This document shows positions 15,206 through 23,290 of a DNA stretch of 30,196 nt, in pieces. The notes below the pieces were generated by a model. It saw only the letters and a program-made list of their open reading frames with translations, did not search any database and was not told where the DNA came from. The position numbers were made by a program, and so were the translations under genes. This DNA comes from a virus: positions 1-30,196 of the IMG/VR virus record IMGVR_UViG_3300008114_000342; one strand, 5' to 3'. Each line of letters begins with the position of its first letter. The stretch's first letter is position 1.

Positions 15206-16273
15206 ATGAGCGAAGCTGAAGATCAATTGATTGATATTGAAGAAAATCTCCACAAATGGTTCAAGGAGAAATGGGTAAGGTTTGGGCCAGATGGAAAAAT
15301 TCGTGGAGCATGTGCACGAGGAAAAGAAAGCGAAGGTAAACCAAAATGTCGTCCATTAAAGTCTGCACAAGCAATGGGCAAGAAAGCCAGAGCAAAAGCT
15401 GCACGCAGAAAGCGCCGTGAAGATCCAAATCCAGATCGTACAGGAAAAGCAAAGAACGTAAAAACCGAGGAAATTAGGCCAAGTGCATATGCATCTGGAG
15501 CACTTGTTAAGTGCCGCAAAAAAGGCGCAAAGAATTGGGGCAATAAATCAGAAGGATTTGAACCAGTTGATGAAGCATGTTGGAAAGGCTACCACAAAGA
15601 AGGTAACAAAAAGATGTTTGGTAAAACATATCCAAACTGTGTAAAGAACACAAACGAACAAGAAGAATTGGATGAAAAATGGAGCGAGAAATACAAACGC
15701 AGTATAGATTGCAGCCATCCAAAAGGATTTAGTCAAAGAGCACATTGTCAAGGTCGCAAAAAAACCGAGGAAGAAATTATGAAAGAACAACAACTTAAAG
15801 AAGCCATTAAGAAATTGGTCAAGGAAGTATATGAAGAACAGGCTCAACAGGATGAATGTTGGGAATGTTATGAAGCCGCTATGGAAGAAGGTACCAATGA
15901 AGCTTGGGAAGAATGCTATAAGAAAACAAATTGGAGTATGATTCCAGAAGGCGACGAACATACTTGCGAAGGTGATGAATTCTATGAGATATACGGAGAC
16001 ATCAACGCAGATGCAAAAGAAAATCTTGAAGAAGCAGAATATCGTGGTCGCAAAGTACCACTCGGTAAACCAATGCGCGGAGATGTTAAAAAATTCAAAG
16101 TGTTTGTTCGCAATCCATCGACCGGAAAAGTAAAAAAGGTCAATTTTGGCGACAAGAACATGCGCATCAAAAAGAGCAATCCAAAGCGCCGCAAGAGTTT
16201 CAGAGCAAGACACAACTGTGCAAATCCGGGACCAAGAACAAAAGCACGCTATTGGTCGTGCCGCAAATGGTAA
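15206..16273 (+). CDS. Basic Cys-rich modular phage protein
   Basis: A 355-residue, very basic protein made of short Cys-containing modules. They are RFGPDGKIRGACARGKESEGKPKCRP (about 26-50) followed by an Arg/Lys stretch; CWKGYHKEGNKKMFGKTYPNCV (about 130-150); and CSHPKGFSQRAHCQGRK (about 170-187). From about 287 the C-terminal module reads KVFVRNPSTGKVKKVNFGDKNMRIKK and then FRARHNCANPGPRTKARYWSCRKW. I recognise these modules, especially the last, from structural or unknown proteins of T4-like phages, where they occur in varying combinations. Zinc and nucleic-acid binding is likely but unproven. At residue 192 an internal Met begins a leader-like helix (MKEQQLKEAIKKLVKEVYEE) behind GAGGA, so a second, shorter product may be made. 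Acidic Cys pairs (CWECYE, WEECYK) follow. Confidence 0.8.
   Translation: MSEAEDQLIDIEENLHKWFKEKWVRFGPDGKIRGACARGKESEGKPKCRPLKSAQAMGKKARAKAARRKRREDPNPDRTGKAKNVKTEEIRPSAYASGALVKCRKKGAKNWGNKSEGFEPVDEACWKGYHKEGNKKMFGKTYPNCVKNTNEQEELDEKWSEKYKRSIDCSHPKGFSQRAHCQGRKKTEEEIMKEQQLKEAIKKLVKEVYEEQAQQDECWECYEAAMEEGTNEAWEECYKKTNWSMIPEGDEHTCEGDEFYEIYGDINADAKENLEEAEYRGRKVPLGKPMRGDVKKFKVFVRNPSTGKVKKVNFGDKNMRIKKSNPKRRKSFRARHNCANPGPRTKARYWSCRKW
15765..15781 (+). promoter_or_regulatory. Possible internal ribosome binding site and start
   Basis: GAGGA at 15767-15771 lies 7 nt before an in-frame ATG at 15779 within the Cys-rich gene. Translation from here would give a 164-residue protein whose N-terminus resembles the operon's leader peptides. 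The same codons (KTEE) also occur at about 15463 without an ATG, so the match could be chance. Confidence 0.35.
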
Positions 16274-16293
16274 TCTTTTAAAATCACACTATT

Positions 16294-17043
16294 ATGAAAA
16301 AATCAGAACTAAAATCACTACTTAAAATCATCGTTGAAGAAGTTCAATTTGCCACCAAAAAAGGAAAGTTGTCCGAAGGCAAAGGACTTTCTGGAATGAA
16401 GAAAGCACCAGAATCAACCGAACACACAGAGAAAGTTGCAGATTCAAAAGATCTTACGGGTGGCGCACCTGTTGAAAAAGAAGAAGGTAAAAAACTTCCC
16501 GTGGTCAAGAAGCCATCCAACCCACAAAAAGTTGGAGATCTTAAGGAAGAAATCTTAAAGATGATCCGCGAAGAAATTGACGAAATGGCTCGGGTCAAAG
16601 GAGCGGTTGGATCAAAGTTCAAAGTTCAAGATTCAAATTCACCAACAGGATGGTCTGTTAAAGGACACAAAACAATTCCAGATGGTACACCAACAGAAGC
16701 ACCAAAAGGACCATATGTTCCAAAAGGAACAGGTATGGGTCGTCCATCAAAGACAGATACATCTGTAGGAGCAGAACCAACCGAAGCAGCAAATTCAAAA
16801 ATCGTTGTGATCTTTGATGGTGACAATCTTGGTGAACTTGACATGAACAGAGTAAAAGGTTCACTCATGGGATATGTAAAATCATTCTTGGGTGGAAACA
16901 ATGTATTCTTGGACATATACAAAATTGATCCATCAGTTCAAGCAAAGCTTGATGAATTGAGCGACATGTACTCTGATGGGAAATTGTCAGTTGGTACAGA
17001 ACTAAATCTTATCGTTGATAAAGACACCGTAAAGGCGGTTTGA
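16294..17043 (+). CDS. Leader-peptide protein with a second internal leader-like helix
   Basis: A 249-residue protein. The leader is MKKSELKSLLKIIVEEVQF. A Lys/Pro/Glu-rich linker follows, and from about residue 82 a second, similar amphipathic helix (LKEEILKMIREEIDEMARVKG). Next is a short module VGSKFKVQDSNSPTGWSVKGHKTIP and a disordered Pro/Thr/Gly linker. A folded C-terminal domain starts at about 168 (SKIVVIFDGDNLGELDMNRVKG, FLDIYKIDPSVQAKLDELSDMYSDGKLSVGTELNLIV). I do not recognise this domain. Duplication of the leader inside one protein suggests gene fusion within the operon. The 20-nt gap before the start has no clear ribosome binding site. Confidence 0.72.
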   Translation: MKKSELKSLLKIIVEEVQFATKKGKLSEGKGLSGMKKAPESTEHTEKVADSKDLTGGAPVEKEEGKKLPVVKKPSNPQKVGDLKEEILKMIREEIDEMARVKGAVGSKFKVQDSNSPTGWSVKGHKTIPDGTPTEAPKGPYVPKGTGMGRPSKTDTSVGAEPTEAANSKIVVIFDGDNLGELDMNRVKGSLMGYVKSFLGGNNVFLDIYKIDPSVQAKLDELSDMYSDGKLSVGTELNLIVDKDTVKAV

Positions 17044-17054
17044 TATACAAACAT

Positions 17055-18035
17055 ATGAAGAAATTAGCCACATCACTACTAACGGTTTTATTGGTTTCAG
17101 GATGCGCGTTGCCAAGTCTGCCAAAGATGCCAAGCATGCCAAGCATGCCAAGCTTTGGTAAAAAAGCAGAAGCAACTGTCGCTCCTTCTCAGCCAAAAGA
17201 ACCAGAAGTAAATGTGGCTGCTATGGTGGCTGCACAAGCTGCAAAAGAAGCAATGGAAAAAACTGCTTTGGTTGAACAAAAAGCCGCTGAAGACAAAAAG
17301 AAAATGGAAGAAGAATATGCCAAGCTAAAAGCTGAAACTATCAAGGCATATGATGATCTGAAGAAAAAAGACCAAGAAAACTTCGATAAGATTGCTGAGT
17401 TGAACTATGGTGTATATCATGTTACACAAGAAAAGAAGAAAATAGATATCAACACAACTATTGCCCATTTGCGTTCAAAAGAAATAATGATGCGTACAGA
17501 CAAATTGTCTGACGAGAAAAAAGCAGCAATTCAAAAAGAAATTCTTGAAGAAAAAGCAAAGACAGTAGATCAATTGTATATTCAATATAAGGCAACAATA
17601 GATCTTGCTGTAAATCAAAAAGCAGCACTTGATGAAGCAGATCAATTGATTCAACAAAAAGAAAAAGAAAAAACTGCTTTGAAGGAAGCAAATAGAATTG
17701 CGCTTGAAAAAGCAGAAGCAGAGAAAAAAGCAGAAGTTGAAAGAGTTAGAAAAGAAGCAGCAGATCAAGTTCGTTTGCTAAAAGAAGCACAACAAGCACA
17801 ATTGATGCAAATGATGATTTATGGCCTTGGTGGATTAGGATTGATATTCTTGATACTTGGTGTTTTGATAAGAAGCATATCGTTTATCATATCAGCAGTA
17901 ATGTTCCTTGGTCTAGCATACTTCGCAGCAAGCGTTCCTATGTGGGTCATAGGTGCTGTAGCAGGAGTTTCAATACTAGGGATGGGATTGGCTCAACTTC
18001 TATTTAAATCAAAGAAAAAAGAAGCGGCCAAATAA
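17055..18035 (+). CDS. Lipoprotein with long coiled coil and C-terminal membrane helices (spanin-like?)
   Basis: A 326-residue protein started at ATG 17055. Residues 1-17 (MKKLATSLLTVLLVSGC) are a lipoprotein signal with lipobox LVSGC, so Cys17 should be lipidated. A (M/L)PS repeat follows (PSLPKMPSMPSMPSFG), then about 190 residues of Ala/Lys/Glu coiled coil. The C-terminus has three hydrophobic segments at about 246-268, 270-290 and 292-316, and a KSKKKEAAK tail. A lipid anchor at one end and membrane helices at the other is the topology of unimolecular spanins (T1 gp11 type), which join outer and inner membranes at lysis. Known u-spanins are much shorter and have one helix. A virion or superinfection-exclusion membrane protein is an alternative. 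Confidence 0.72.
   Translation: MKKLATSLLTVLLVSGCALPSLPKMPSMPSMPSFGKKAEATVAPSQPKEPEVNVAAMVAAQAAKEAMEKTALVEQKAAEDKKKMEEEYAKLKAETIKAYDDLKKKDQENFDKIAELNYGVYHVTQEKKKIDINTTIAHLRSKEIMMRTDKLSDEKKAAIQKEILEEKAKTVDQLYIQYKATIDLAVNQKAALDEADQLIQQKEKEKTALKEANRIALEKAEAEKKAEVERVRKEAADQVRLLKEAQQAQLMQMMIYGLGGLGLIFLILGVLIRSISFIISAVMFLGLAYFAASVPMWVIGAVAGVSILGMGLAQLLFKSKKKEAAK
17111..17155 (+). repeat. Five tandem 9-bp units in the lipoprotein gene
   Basis: Units GCCAAGTCT, GCCAAAGAT, GCCAAGCAT, GCCAAGCAT and GCCAAGCTT, in frame, encode the PSLPKMPSMPSMPSF stretch just after the lipidated Cys. Two adjacent units are identical, consistent with slippage-driven length variation. Confidence 0.85.
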
Positions 18036-18092
18036 ATTGTTTTTATATATACGGAAAACTTTGTGTAATCCATATATATGATAAACAACTGT

Positions 18093-18100
18093 TATAAATA
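18093..18100 (+). promoter_or_regulatory. TATAAATA box (T4 late-promoter-like)
   Basis: An exact match to the T4 late-promoter octamer, ending 2 nt before the ATG at 18103. The predicted transcription start would fall inside the gene, so it may be fortuitous or give a leaderless transcript. Confidence 0.3.
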
Positions 18101-18102
18101 TT

Positions 18103-18954
18103 ATGTCAGACACAACTATTCCTATTGCCAAATCTCTTATACCCAATGCAGCAGTAAAGGCTGCATATGAGCAAAATCAAGCAGAAGCATCAAAGCCAAC
18201 TCTACCTACTCTAACAGTAGAGTTGCCATCCAAGGGACTATTCTATCCAACCAATCATCCATTGTCTAATGGTAAGATTGAAATATATCAAGTTACTGCA
18301 CGACATGAAGATATTCTTAGCAATACAAATTTGCTAAGAAAAGGAACAGTATTGGATGAATTTCTGAAGGCACTTATTGCTACACCAAATGTAGGCATCA
18401 ATGATCTTTTGATTGGAGACAAAAATGCATTGTTCATTGCTGCACGCCGTAGTGCATATGGTGATTCATACACAACAAAAATCAAGTGCCCAGAATGTGG
18501 CGCTGAATCAAATGTAGATATTGATCTTGGTAAGATCGGACCAAAGCAGTTGGCAAATAATATTTCACCAGACAAACTTGCATTCGAATTGCCAAATTCA
18601 AAGAAGACTGTTGTGTTCTCATTGCTCACACACAAGGATGAAGCAGACATTGATGCTGAAATCAAAGCGTTGGCAAAGTTTGGTGCCAAGAATACAACCA
18701 CACCAGAAATCACCACACGATTGAAATATACCATCAAGGCAATTGATGGCAACGCTGACCGTGGTCGTATCAAGAACTTTGTTGATAATGAACTCACCGC
18801 CAAGGACAGTCTTGCACTACGCAGACATGTTCGTGAAATTACACCAGATATGGACATGAACTTTGATTTCACATGTCCAGAATGCGGTCATCAAGCAAGA
18901 ATCACAGTTCCATTGGGTGCTAATTTCTTTTGGCCTAATGTATCAGACAATTGA
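18103..18954 (+). CDS. gp26: gp26-type baseplate hub/assembly protein
   Basis: A 283-residue protein of the T4 baseplate (gp26) family. Landmarks are VELPSKGLFYPTNHPLSNGKIEIYQVTARHEDIL (about 39-72), LLRKGTVLDEFLKALI, and LLIGDKNALFIAARRSAYGDSY (about 105-126). Two zinc-ribbon halves follow, CPECG at about 131-135 and about 266-270, ending in VPLGANFFWPN. In T4-like phages this protein takes part in building the central baseplate hub. It is directly followed by a divergent paralogue and then by the tape measure gene, the expected neighbourhood for hub assembly. A region of 67 nt with AT-rich boxes precedes it. Confidence 0.8.
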   Translation: MSDTTIPIAKSLIPNAAVKAAYEQNQAEASKPTLPTLTVELPSKGLFYPTNHPLSNGKIEIYQVTARHEDILSNTNLLRKGTVLDEFLKALIATPNVGINDLLIGDKNALFIAARRSAYGDSYTTKIKCPECGAESNVDIDLGKIGPKQLANNISPDKLAFELPNSKKTVVFSLLTHKDEADIDAEIKALAKFGAKNTTTPEITTRLKYTIKAIDGNADRGRIKNFVDNELTAKDSLALRRHVREITPDMDMNFDFTCPECGHQARITVPLGANFFWPNVSDN

Positions 18955-18962
18955 TATGAAAT

Positions 18963-19880
18963 GTGAATCTGCGTGCTGAGATAATAGATCTTGCATCAGA
19001 GGGATATTTTTATCCAAGCAGTTCAATATTGTCTTATGGAAAAGTTTCCATATTGCCCATAACGGGCGAGGTGGAAGAATTGCTTGCCAATGCTAATTTG
19101 GCCAAGCGAGGTTTACTTGAAGACATATTTTTGAATGTGATTGTTGATGGCGGTGTCAACAAGGATGAATTGCTGCAATGTGACAAAGAGGCTATATTGC
19201 TTAATCTTAGAATTGCAAATTATGGCTCGCAGACAAAAATGAAAGCAGTGTGTAGTGATTGTGATAATGAATATGAGCAAAACATATCATTCGCTTTCAG
19301 ATCAAAGCCATTTAACTTTTTGAAATGCGAGAAAGGAAATAACAAACTTGTATATACATTTCCAAAGTGCAAAAAGAATGTATACTTCAGATTGCCCACA
19401 TGTTCAGAATATCAGATATACAAGAAAGAAGGTTGGCTATCTTTGGCAAAAAAGATAACAATAGAAATAGATGATGTAAGTGACATATCAAATTTCTATG
19501 AATATGAACTGAGTGCAACTGATAGCAAGTTGTTCAGAAAATATTTTGAAGAGAACACACCGGGGTATATAAGCAAAATAGCACTAACATGCCCACAATG
19601 TAATACATCATCAACTATGAACATGGACATAGATGTTGATATATTTGGCATAAAACCAGAAAGCAAGATGAACATTCATGCCGAAATATTTGACCTTTGT
19701 TATTATAGTAATGGCGCGTTTACTCAAGAGGGTGTTTATAAGATGCCCACCAATATGCGCAGTTTTTATATAAAAAAGATGGTTGATGCCAAGAAATCAG
19801 AGTCAGAAGCCAATAAAGCAGCAAGTGAAGGTAAGGGCAGTGGGGCCAAAATAGCCAAGCCGCCAAGCTTTAAAAAGTAG
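18963..19880 (+). CDS. Second, divergent gp26-type baseplate protein
   Basis: A 305-residue paralogue of the preceding protein: LASEGYFYPSSSILSYGKVSILPITGEVEELLANANL corresponds to the N-terminal signature, and LLQCDKEAILLNLRIANYGSQ to the GDKNA segment. The paired cysteines are kept as CSDCDNEY and CPQCNTSS. It carries an extra C-terminal region, MNIHAEIFDLCYYSNGAFTQ and YKMPTNMRSFYIKKM, of the sort seen in small tail assembly proteins, and a Ser/Lys tail. It may combine hub and assembly-catalyst functions (gp51-like), which is inference. The only usable start near the beginning is GTG 18963, because the ATGs at 18956 and 18961 are out of frame. No clear ribosome binding site is seen, so coupling to the previous gene is likely. 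Confidence 0.72.
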   Translation: MNLRAEIIDLASEGYFYPSSSILSYGKVSILPITGEVEELLANANLAKRGLLEDIFLNVIVDGGVNKDELLQCDKEAILLNLRIANYGSQTKMKAVCSDCDNEYEQNISFAFRSKPFNFLKCEKGNNKLVYTFPKCKKNVYFRLPTCSEYQIYKKEGWLSLAKKITIEIDDVSDISNFYEYELSATDSKLFRKYFEENTPGYISKIALTCPQCNTSSTMNMDIDVDIFGIKPESKMNIHAEIFDLCYYSNGAFTQEGVYKMPTNMRSFYIKKMVDAKKSESEANKAASEGKGSGAKIAKPPSFKK

Positions 19881-19890
19881 TCAAAACTGA

Positions 19891-19898
19891 TATTTATA
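19891..19898. promoter_or_regulatory. TATTTATA octamer before tape measure gene
   Basis: An exact TATTTATA in the 41-nt gap before the tape measure gene, 23 nt from its ATG. It is a candidate late-promoter element. Confidence 0.4.
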
Positions 19899-19921
19899 AT
19901 ATAATAAACATTTGTATATAA

Positions 19922-22900
19922 ATGGCAGACGACGACATAAAGTCCAAACTGGAAGATTACGAAAAGTATCAACGTTCTATATCCAACCTATCTGGTGAAT
20001 GGGCGGATGATTTAGATAGAATTGTCGATCTGAGCAATAAACTTGGAAGCAGAGTAAGAAGTACTTTCAGCGATCTTCAAAAATCAAAAGCGGAATATGC
20101 TCAATCGTTGGACAAAGTAAAGCAGTTGGAAGTTGCGTTGAAATCAAATGGAAGAGAAGTTGCGGCATTAATAGCCGCTCAAACCGAGAACAATAGAATT
20201 TTGGAAGAAAGACAAGTGCTTTTGAATGAAGAGGCTATGTCAAGAGAACAAATTGCTAAGATCGAAAGAGAGCAAATGCGTAACTCAGGGGCTCAATTAG
20301 CAAACACGCAAGCTTTGATAGATGTAAGAAAACAGCAAATAGGAGTTCAAGATAAGTTTAAAAAATTGGAAGAAATGATGGTTGAGGAACAACTTAATGG
20401 TATCACCAATCAAGAAAAATATAACGGACTGTTACAGCGCCATGCATATCTTTCAAAAAGAATAACTGAGCTTCACCAAAAAGAAGTTAGCTATATAGGC
20501 GACGCCGCTAGGTTGGCTGATCGTGGTTTAGAATTAAGTAAGCAACAAGTGATGGTAAAAAGCAGACTTGGTGCAATAGAAAAAAAACTTTCGGATGATG
20601 CATCAAAGTATGCAAAAGCTGACGAACGAAAAGTAGAAATTGAAAATCAGATAAATACATTGCTTCAAAAAGGAAAAGCAATGCGTCAAGAAAAGAATGA
20701 GCTTGATGAAAAGAATGCAAAACTTCTTGAAAAGATAAATGATCTCACAGCAAAATGGACATTGCTAAATTTGTTGAAGATGGGATATGACCGTTTTGTT
20801 CAACTGGATAAAGCCGCAGAAAATTTTAGAAGAACAACTGGATTCACAAATACGCAGATGGTAGAGTTGCGTAAGAATGTTGAATCAGTTAACAAAGACT
20901 TTGCTGCGCTTGGAGTCACTATCGAAAATGCATACAAAGCAGCACAAGCACTTACTGATGTATTTGGCAGAACATCTCTTGTTACAAAAGATGCCATAGA
21001 AAATATTGCATTGATGAGTGCAAATCTTGGTGTTGTTGAAGCCGATGCCGCCGAGGCATTGTCGATCTTCCAAGGAATGGGTGGCGCAACGCAGGAAGTT
21101 GCAATGAATACCATGATGGCTGGAGCCGCATTGTCTGAAAAGACAGGTGTACCATTCAGTAAAGTGATGGGAGATATTGCAAAATCGTCCGGTACTACTG
21201 CAATGCTTCTTGGAACTACGCCAAGTAAACTAATGAAGGCGGCGATTGCCGCCAGAGCACTTGGTACAGACCTTAATACAATCGCAGCACAACAGGAAAA
21301 ACTGTTGAATTATTCTGATAGCATCAACAGTGAACTTGAAGCAAGTGCATTACTGGGCAGAAGTATTTCATTCCAAAGAGCAAGACAACTTGCATATGAA
21401 GGTAAAGTTGAAGAATCAGCAAAAGCCACACTTGATATGGTCAAGCAAGCTGGTGACTTCAATGAAATGAACATATATCAACGCAAGGCACTTGCTGCTG
21501 CGTCTGGTATGGAATTGAAGGATTTGACCAAGATGATGGCGGTCGAAGTGCAAAAGAATGAGATTAGAATGAAAGGAACGGATGAACAAAAGGAACAGCT
21601 TAAGATGCAAGAAGCTGAACTTGAAAAGCTTCGCAAAACAAATGATCTCACAAAGGACAGCGTGTTGGAAGAAAACAAGAAAGCAATTGCACAGGCAAAG
21701 ATTCAAGGGCTGATGACACAGATCAACAACTTACTTGATCAAATGAAGACAACATTTGCAGACCTTCTTGAACCAGTAATTACTCCGTTGGTCAAAATAC
21801 TTATACCAGCGTTCAAACTTCTTTCACTTGTTGTCAAAGGCATTGCACCAATCATAAAAGGAATGGTATATCCGTTCCAATATATAGCAGAGAAAATTTC
21901 AGAATGGACAGATGGTCTTGACGTTGCATTGAATACATCCAAAAAATTCAAAGAGTTTTTTGAAAACGATGTAGTAAAAGCTATATTAGGTATTGCTGGA
22001 GCCGGAATTTTATACAAGGTATTTTTTGGATCGGGCGGACCATTAAAATTGATGAGCATGTTGTCTACTCCATTCAAATATGCGAAAGACGCTATAAGTG
22101 GAATGATGGGCAAAGGTGCAGTAGATCGATCCAAAGGATTATCTGATATATCAAAGGGAGCGGAGAAAGTCCCATCAAAGTCTGGTGTTAAAGATTTTCT
22201 ATCTGATCTTGCATCTGGCTTGAAAAAGATGGGAGATGGTAAAGTACTATTTGGTGCATTGAACTTGATACCTTCGTCAATTGGATTGATTGCAATGATA
22301 CCAGCAGCAATTGGTATGGCGGCAATTGGTGTAACTGGAGGACTGTTTGCAGTTGGAGCCAAAGGATTGGCACAAGGTCTTTCTGCACTAGCAAATCCTA
22401 AAGTTCTACTTGGTACGCTTGCATTACTTGGAATTGGTGGAGCATTTGCACTGTTTGGTTTGGGTGCAAAGCTTGTTGCCGATGCATTTGTATCAATCGC
22501 AGCAGTAATACCAGAAGCTATTGTTCCACTTACTCAACTTGCACTATTGTCTCCACTTCTTTATGTCGCGGCAGGTGGAATTGGAGCACTTGCTGTTGGA
22601 TTGGGAGTTTTAGCAGCGGCAACAATTCCTGCAACAGTTGCTTCGGTGGGAATATACGTTATTGCAAAGTCCGTAGAAAAACTTGGAAACAGTTTTGAAC
22701 AAGTATCCAAGAACACAATTTCGTTGGCAAAATCAATTCCTACTGTAATCAATCCTATAAAGCAATTTGCTTCAATAAACATGAAGGAAACTGCGGAAGG
22801 AATGATGATGTTGAGTAATTCACTTGCTTCGTTTGGTGTTGGGTCTGCGGTTGCCGGTATAGGTTCATTTGTTGGAAATTTCTTGGGAGGCGATCCTATA

Positions 22901-23278
22901 GCAAAAATGGAAAAACTAGCATCCATCAGCGACAGACTTAAAGATGCAGCATCAGCAATAAGTTCAATTGCGTCAGCGACTAGTAGATTTAGTGCAGTAG
23001 ATAGTTTTGCAAAATCGGTAGGAGTGTTGGCCGACTCATTAAATAAACTCACAGATTCACTTGGCGACATAAAAACAGAAGAACTTGCCAAACTTTCTAC
23101 AATAGCAGGCGCAACGGGTGCAAGAACAGAAGCAGCACCAGCCGCAACAACAATGTCCACAGAAGGTATAGAAGCAAAATTGGATAAATTAACTGAATTA
23201 TTGGTAGGTGGTGCAGTCAAAGTATACATTGATGGAAAGAATGTAAGTGCTGTAGTCGCCAACACTGCGGGCAGATAA
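19922..23278 (+). CDS. Tail tape measure protein
   Basis: A 1118-residue protein. About residues 1-290 are coiled coil (KYQRSISNLSGEWADDLDRI, then KIEREQMRNSGAQLANTQ). Next comes an Ala/Gly-rich helical part with the pattern of phage tape measures (TGFTNTQMVELRKNVESVNKDF, GATQEVAMNTMMAGAALSEKTG). A second coiled coil lies at about 530-590. Hydrophobic, membrane-like segments occupy about 776-920 (IGLIAMIPAAIGMAAIGVTGGLF, LLYVAAGGIGALAVGLGVLAAA). A folded C-terminus includes LDKLTELLVGGAVKVYIDGKNV, a common tape-measure ending. It sets tail length during tube growth and may insert into the host membrane on injection. At about 0.15 nm per residue it predicts a tail near 165 nm. It follows the hub genes, as gp29 does in T4. 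Confidence 0.9.
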   Translation: MADDDIKSKLEDYEKYQRSISNLSGEWADDLDRIVDLSNKLGSRVRSTFSDLQKSKAEYAQSLDKVKQLEVALKSNGREVAALIAAQTENNRILEERQVLLNEEAMSREQIAKIEREQMRNSGAQLANTQALIDVRKQQIGVQDKFKKLEEMMVEEQLNGITNQEKYNGLLQRHAYLSKRITELHQKEVSYIGDAARLADRGLELSKQQVMVKSRLGAIEKKLSDDASKYAKADERKVEIENQINTLLQKGKAMRQEKNELDEKNAKLLEKINDLTAKWTLLNLLKMGYDRFVQLDKAAENFRRTTGFTNTQMVELRKNVESVNKDFAALGVTIENAYKAAQALTDVFGRTSLVTKDAIENIALMSANLGVVEADAAEALSIFQGMGGATQEVAMNTMMAGAALSEKTGVPFSKVMGDIAKSSGTTAMLLGTTPSKLMKAAIAARALGTDLNTIAAQQEKLLNYSDSINSELEASALLGRSISFQRARQLAYEGKVEESAKATLDMVKQAGDFNEMNIYQRKALAAASGMELKDLTKMMAVEVQKNEIRMKGTDEQKEQLKMQEAELEKLRKTNDLTKDSVLEENKKAIAQAKIQGLMTQINNLLDQMKTTFADLLEPVITPLVKILIPAFKLLSLVVKGIAPIIKGMVYPFQYIAEKISEWTDGLDVALNTSKKFKEFFENDVVKAILGIAGAGILYKVFFGSGGPLKLMSMLSTPFKYAKDAISGMMGKGAVDRSKGLSDISKGAEKVPSKSGVKDFLSDLASGLKKMGDGKVLFGALNLIPSSIGLIAMIPAAIGMAAIGVTGGLFAVGAKGLAQGLSALANPKVLLGTLALLGIGGAFALFGLGAKLVADAFVSIAAVIPEAIVPLTQLALLSPLLYVAAGGIGALAVGLGVLAAATIPATVASVGIYVIAKSVEKLGNSFEQVSKNTISLAKSIPTVINPIKQFASINMKETAEGMMMLSNSLASFGVGSAVAGIGSFVGNFLGGDPIAKMEKLASISDRLKDAASAISSIASATSRFSAVDSFAKSVGVLADSLNKLTDSLGDIKTEELAKLSTIAGATGARTEAAPAATTMSTEGIEAKLDKLTELLVGGAVKVYIDGKNVSAVVANTAGR

Positions 23279-23290
23279 TACTTATATGAT

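Noticed and set aside
15548-16213. Minus-strand open frame of 221 codons rich in Phe, Ile and Leu
   Set aside because: Antisense to the Lys/Glu-rich modular gene; Phe/Leu richness is the mirror of AAA/GAA codons, not a membrane protein.
13054-16350. Repeated ATGAAAAAATCAGAACT sequences as a CRISPR array or mobile repeat
   Set aside because: The copies are always at start codons in frame, spaced irregularly (448, 510 and 2282 nt between starts), and explained by the shared leader peptide.
18288-18872. Minus-strand open frame of 194 codons
   Set aside because: Antisense to the well-supported gp26-type gene and without recognisable domains.
21739-22362. Minus-strand open frame of 207 codons
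   Set aside because: Antisense to the tape measure gene; no ribosome site, no family features.
22561-23265. Long minus-strand open frame of 234 codons
   Set aside because: It lies wholly antisense to the tape measure gene, with low-complexity Ala/Ser/Pro sequence from the biased codon pattern of the sense strand.
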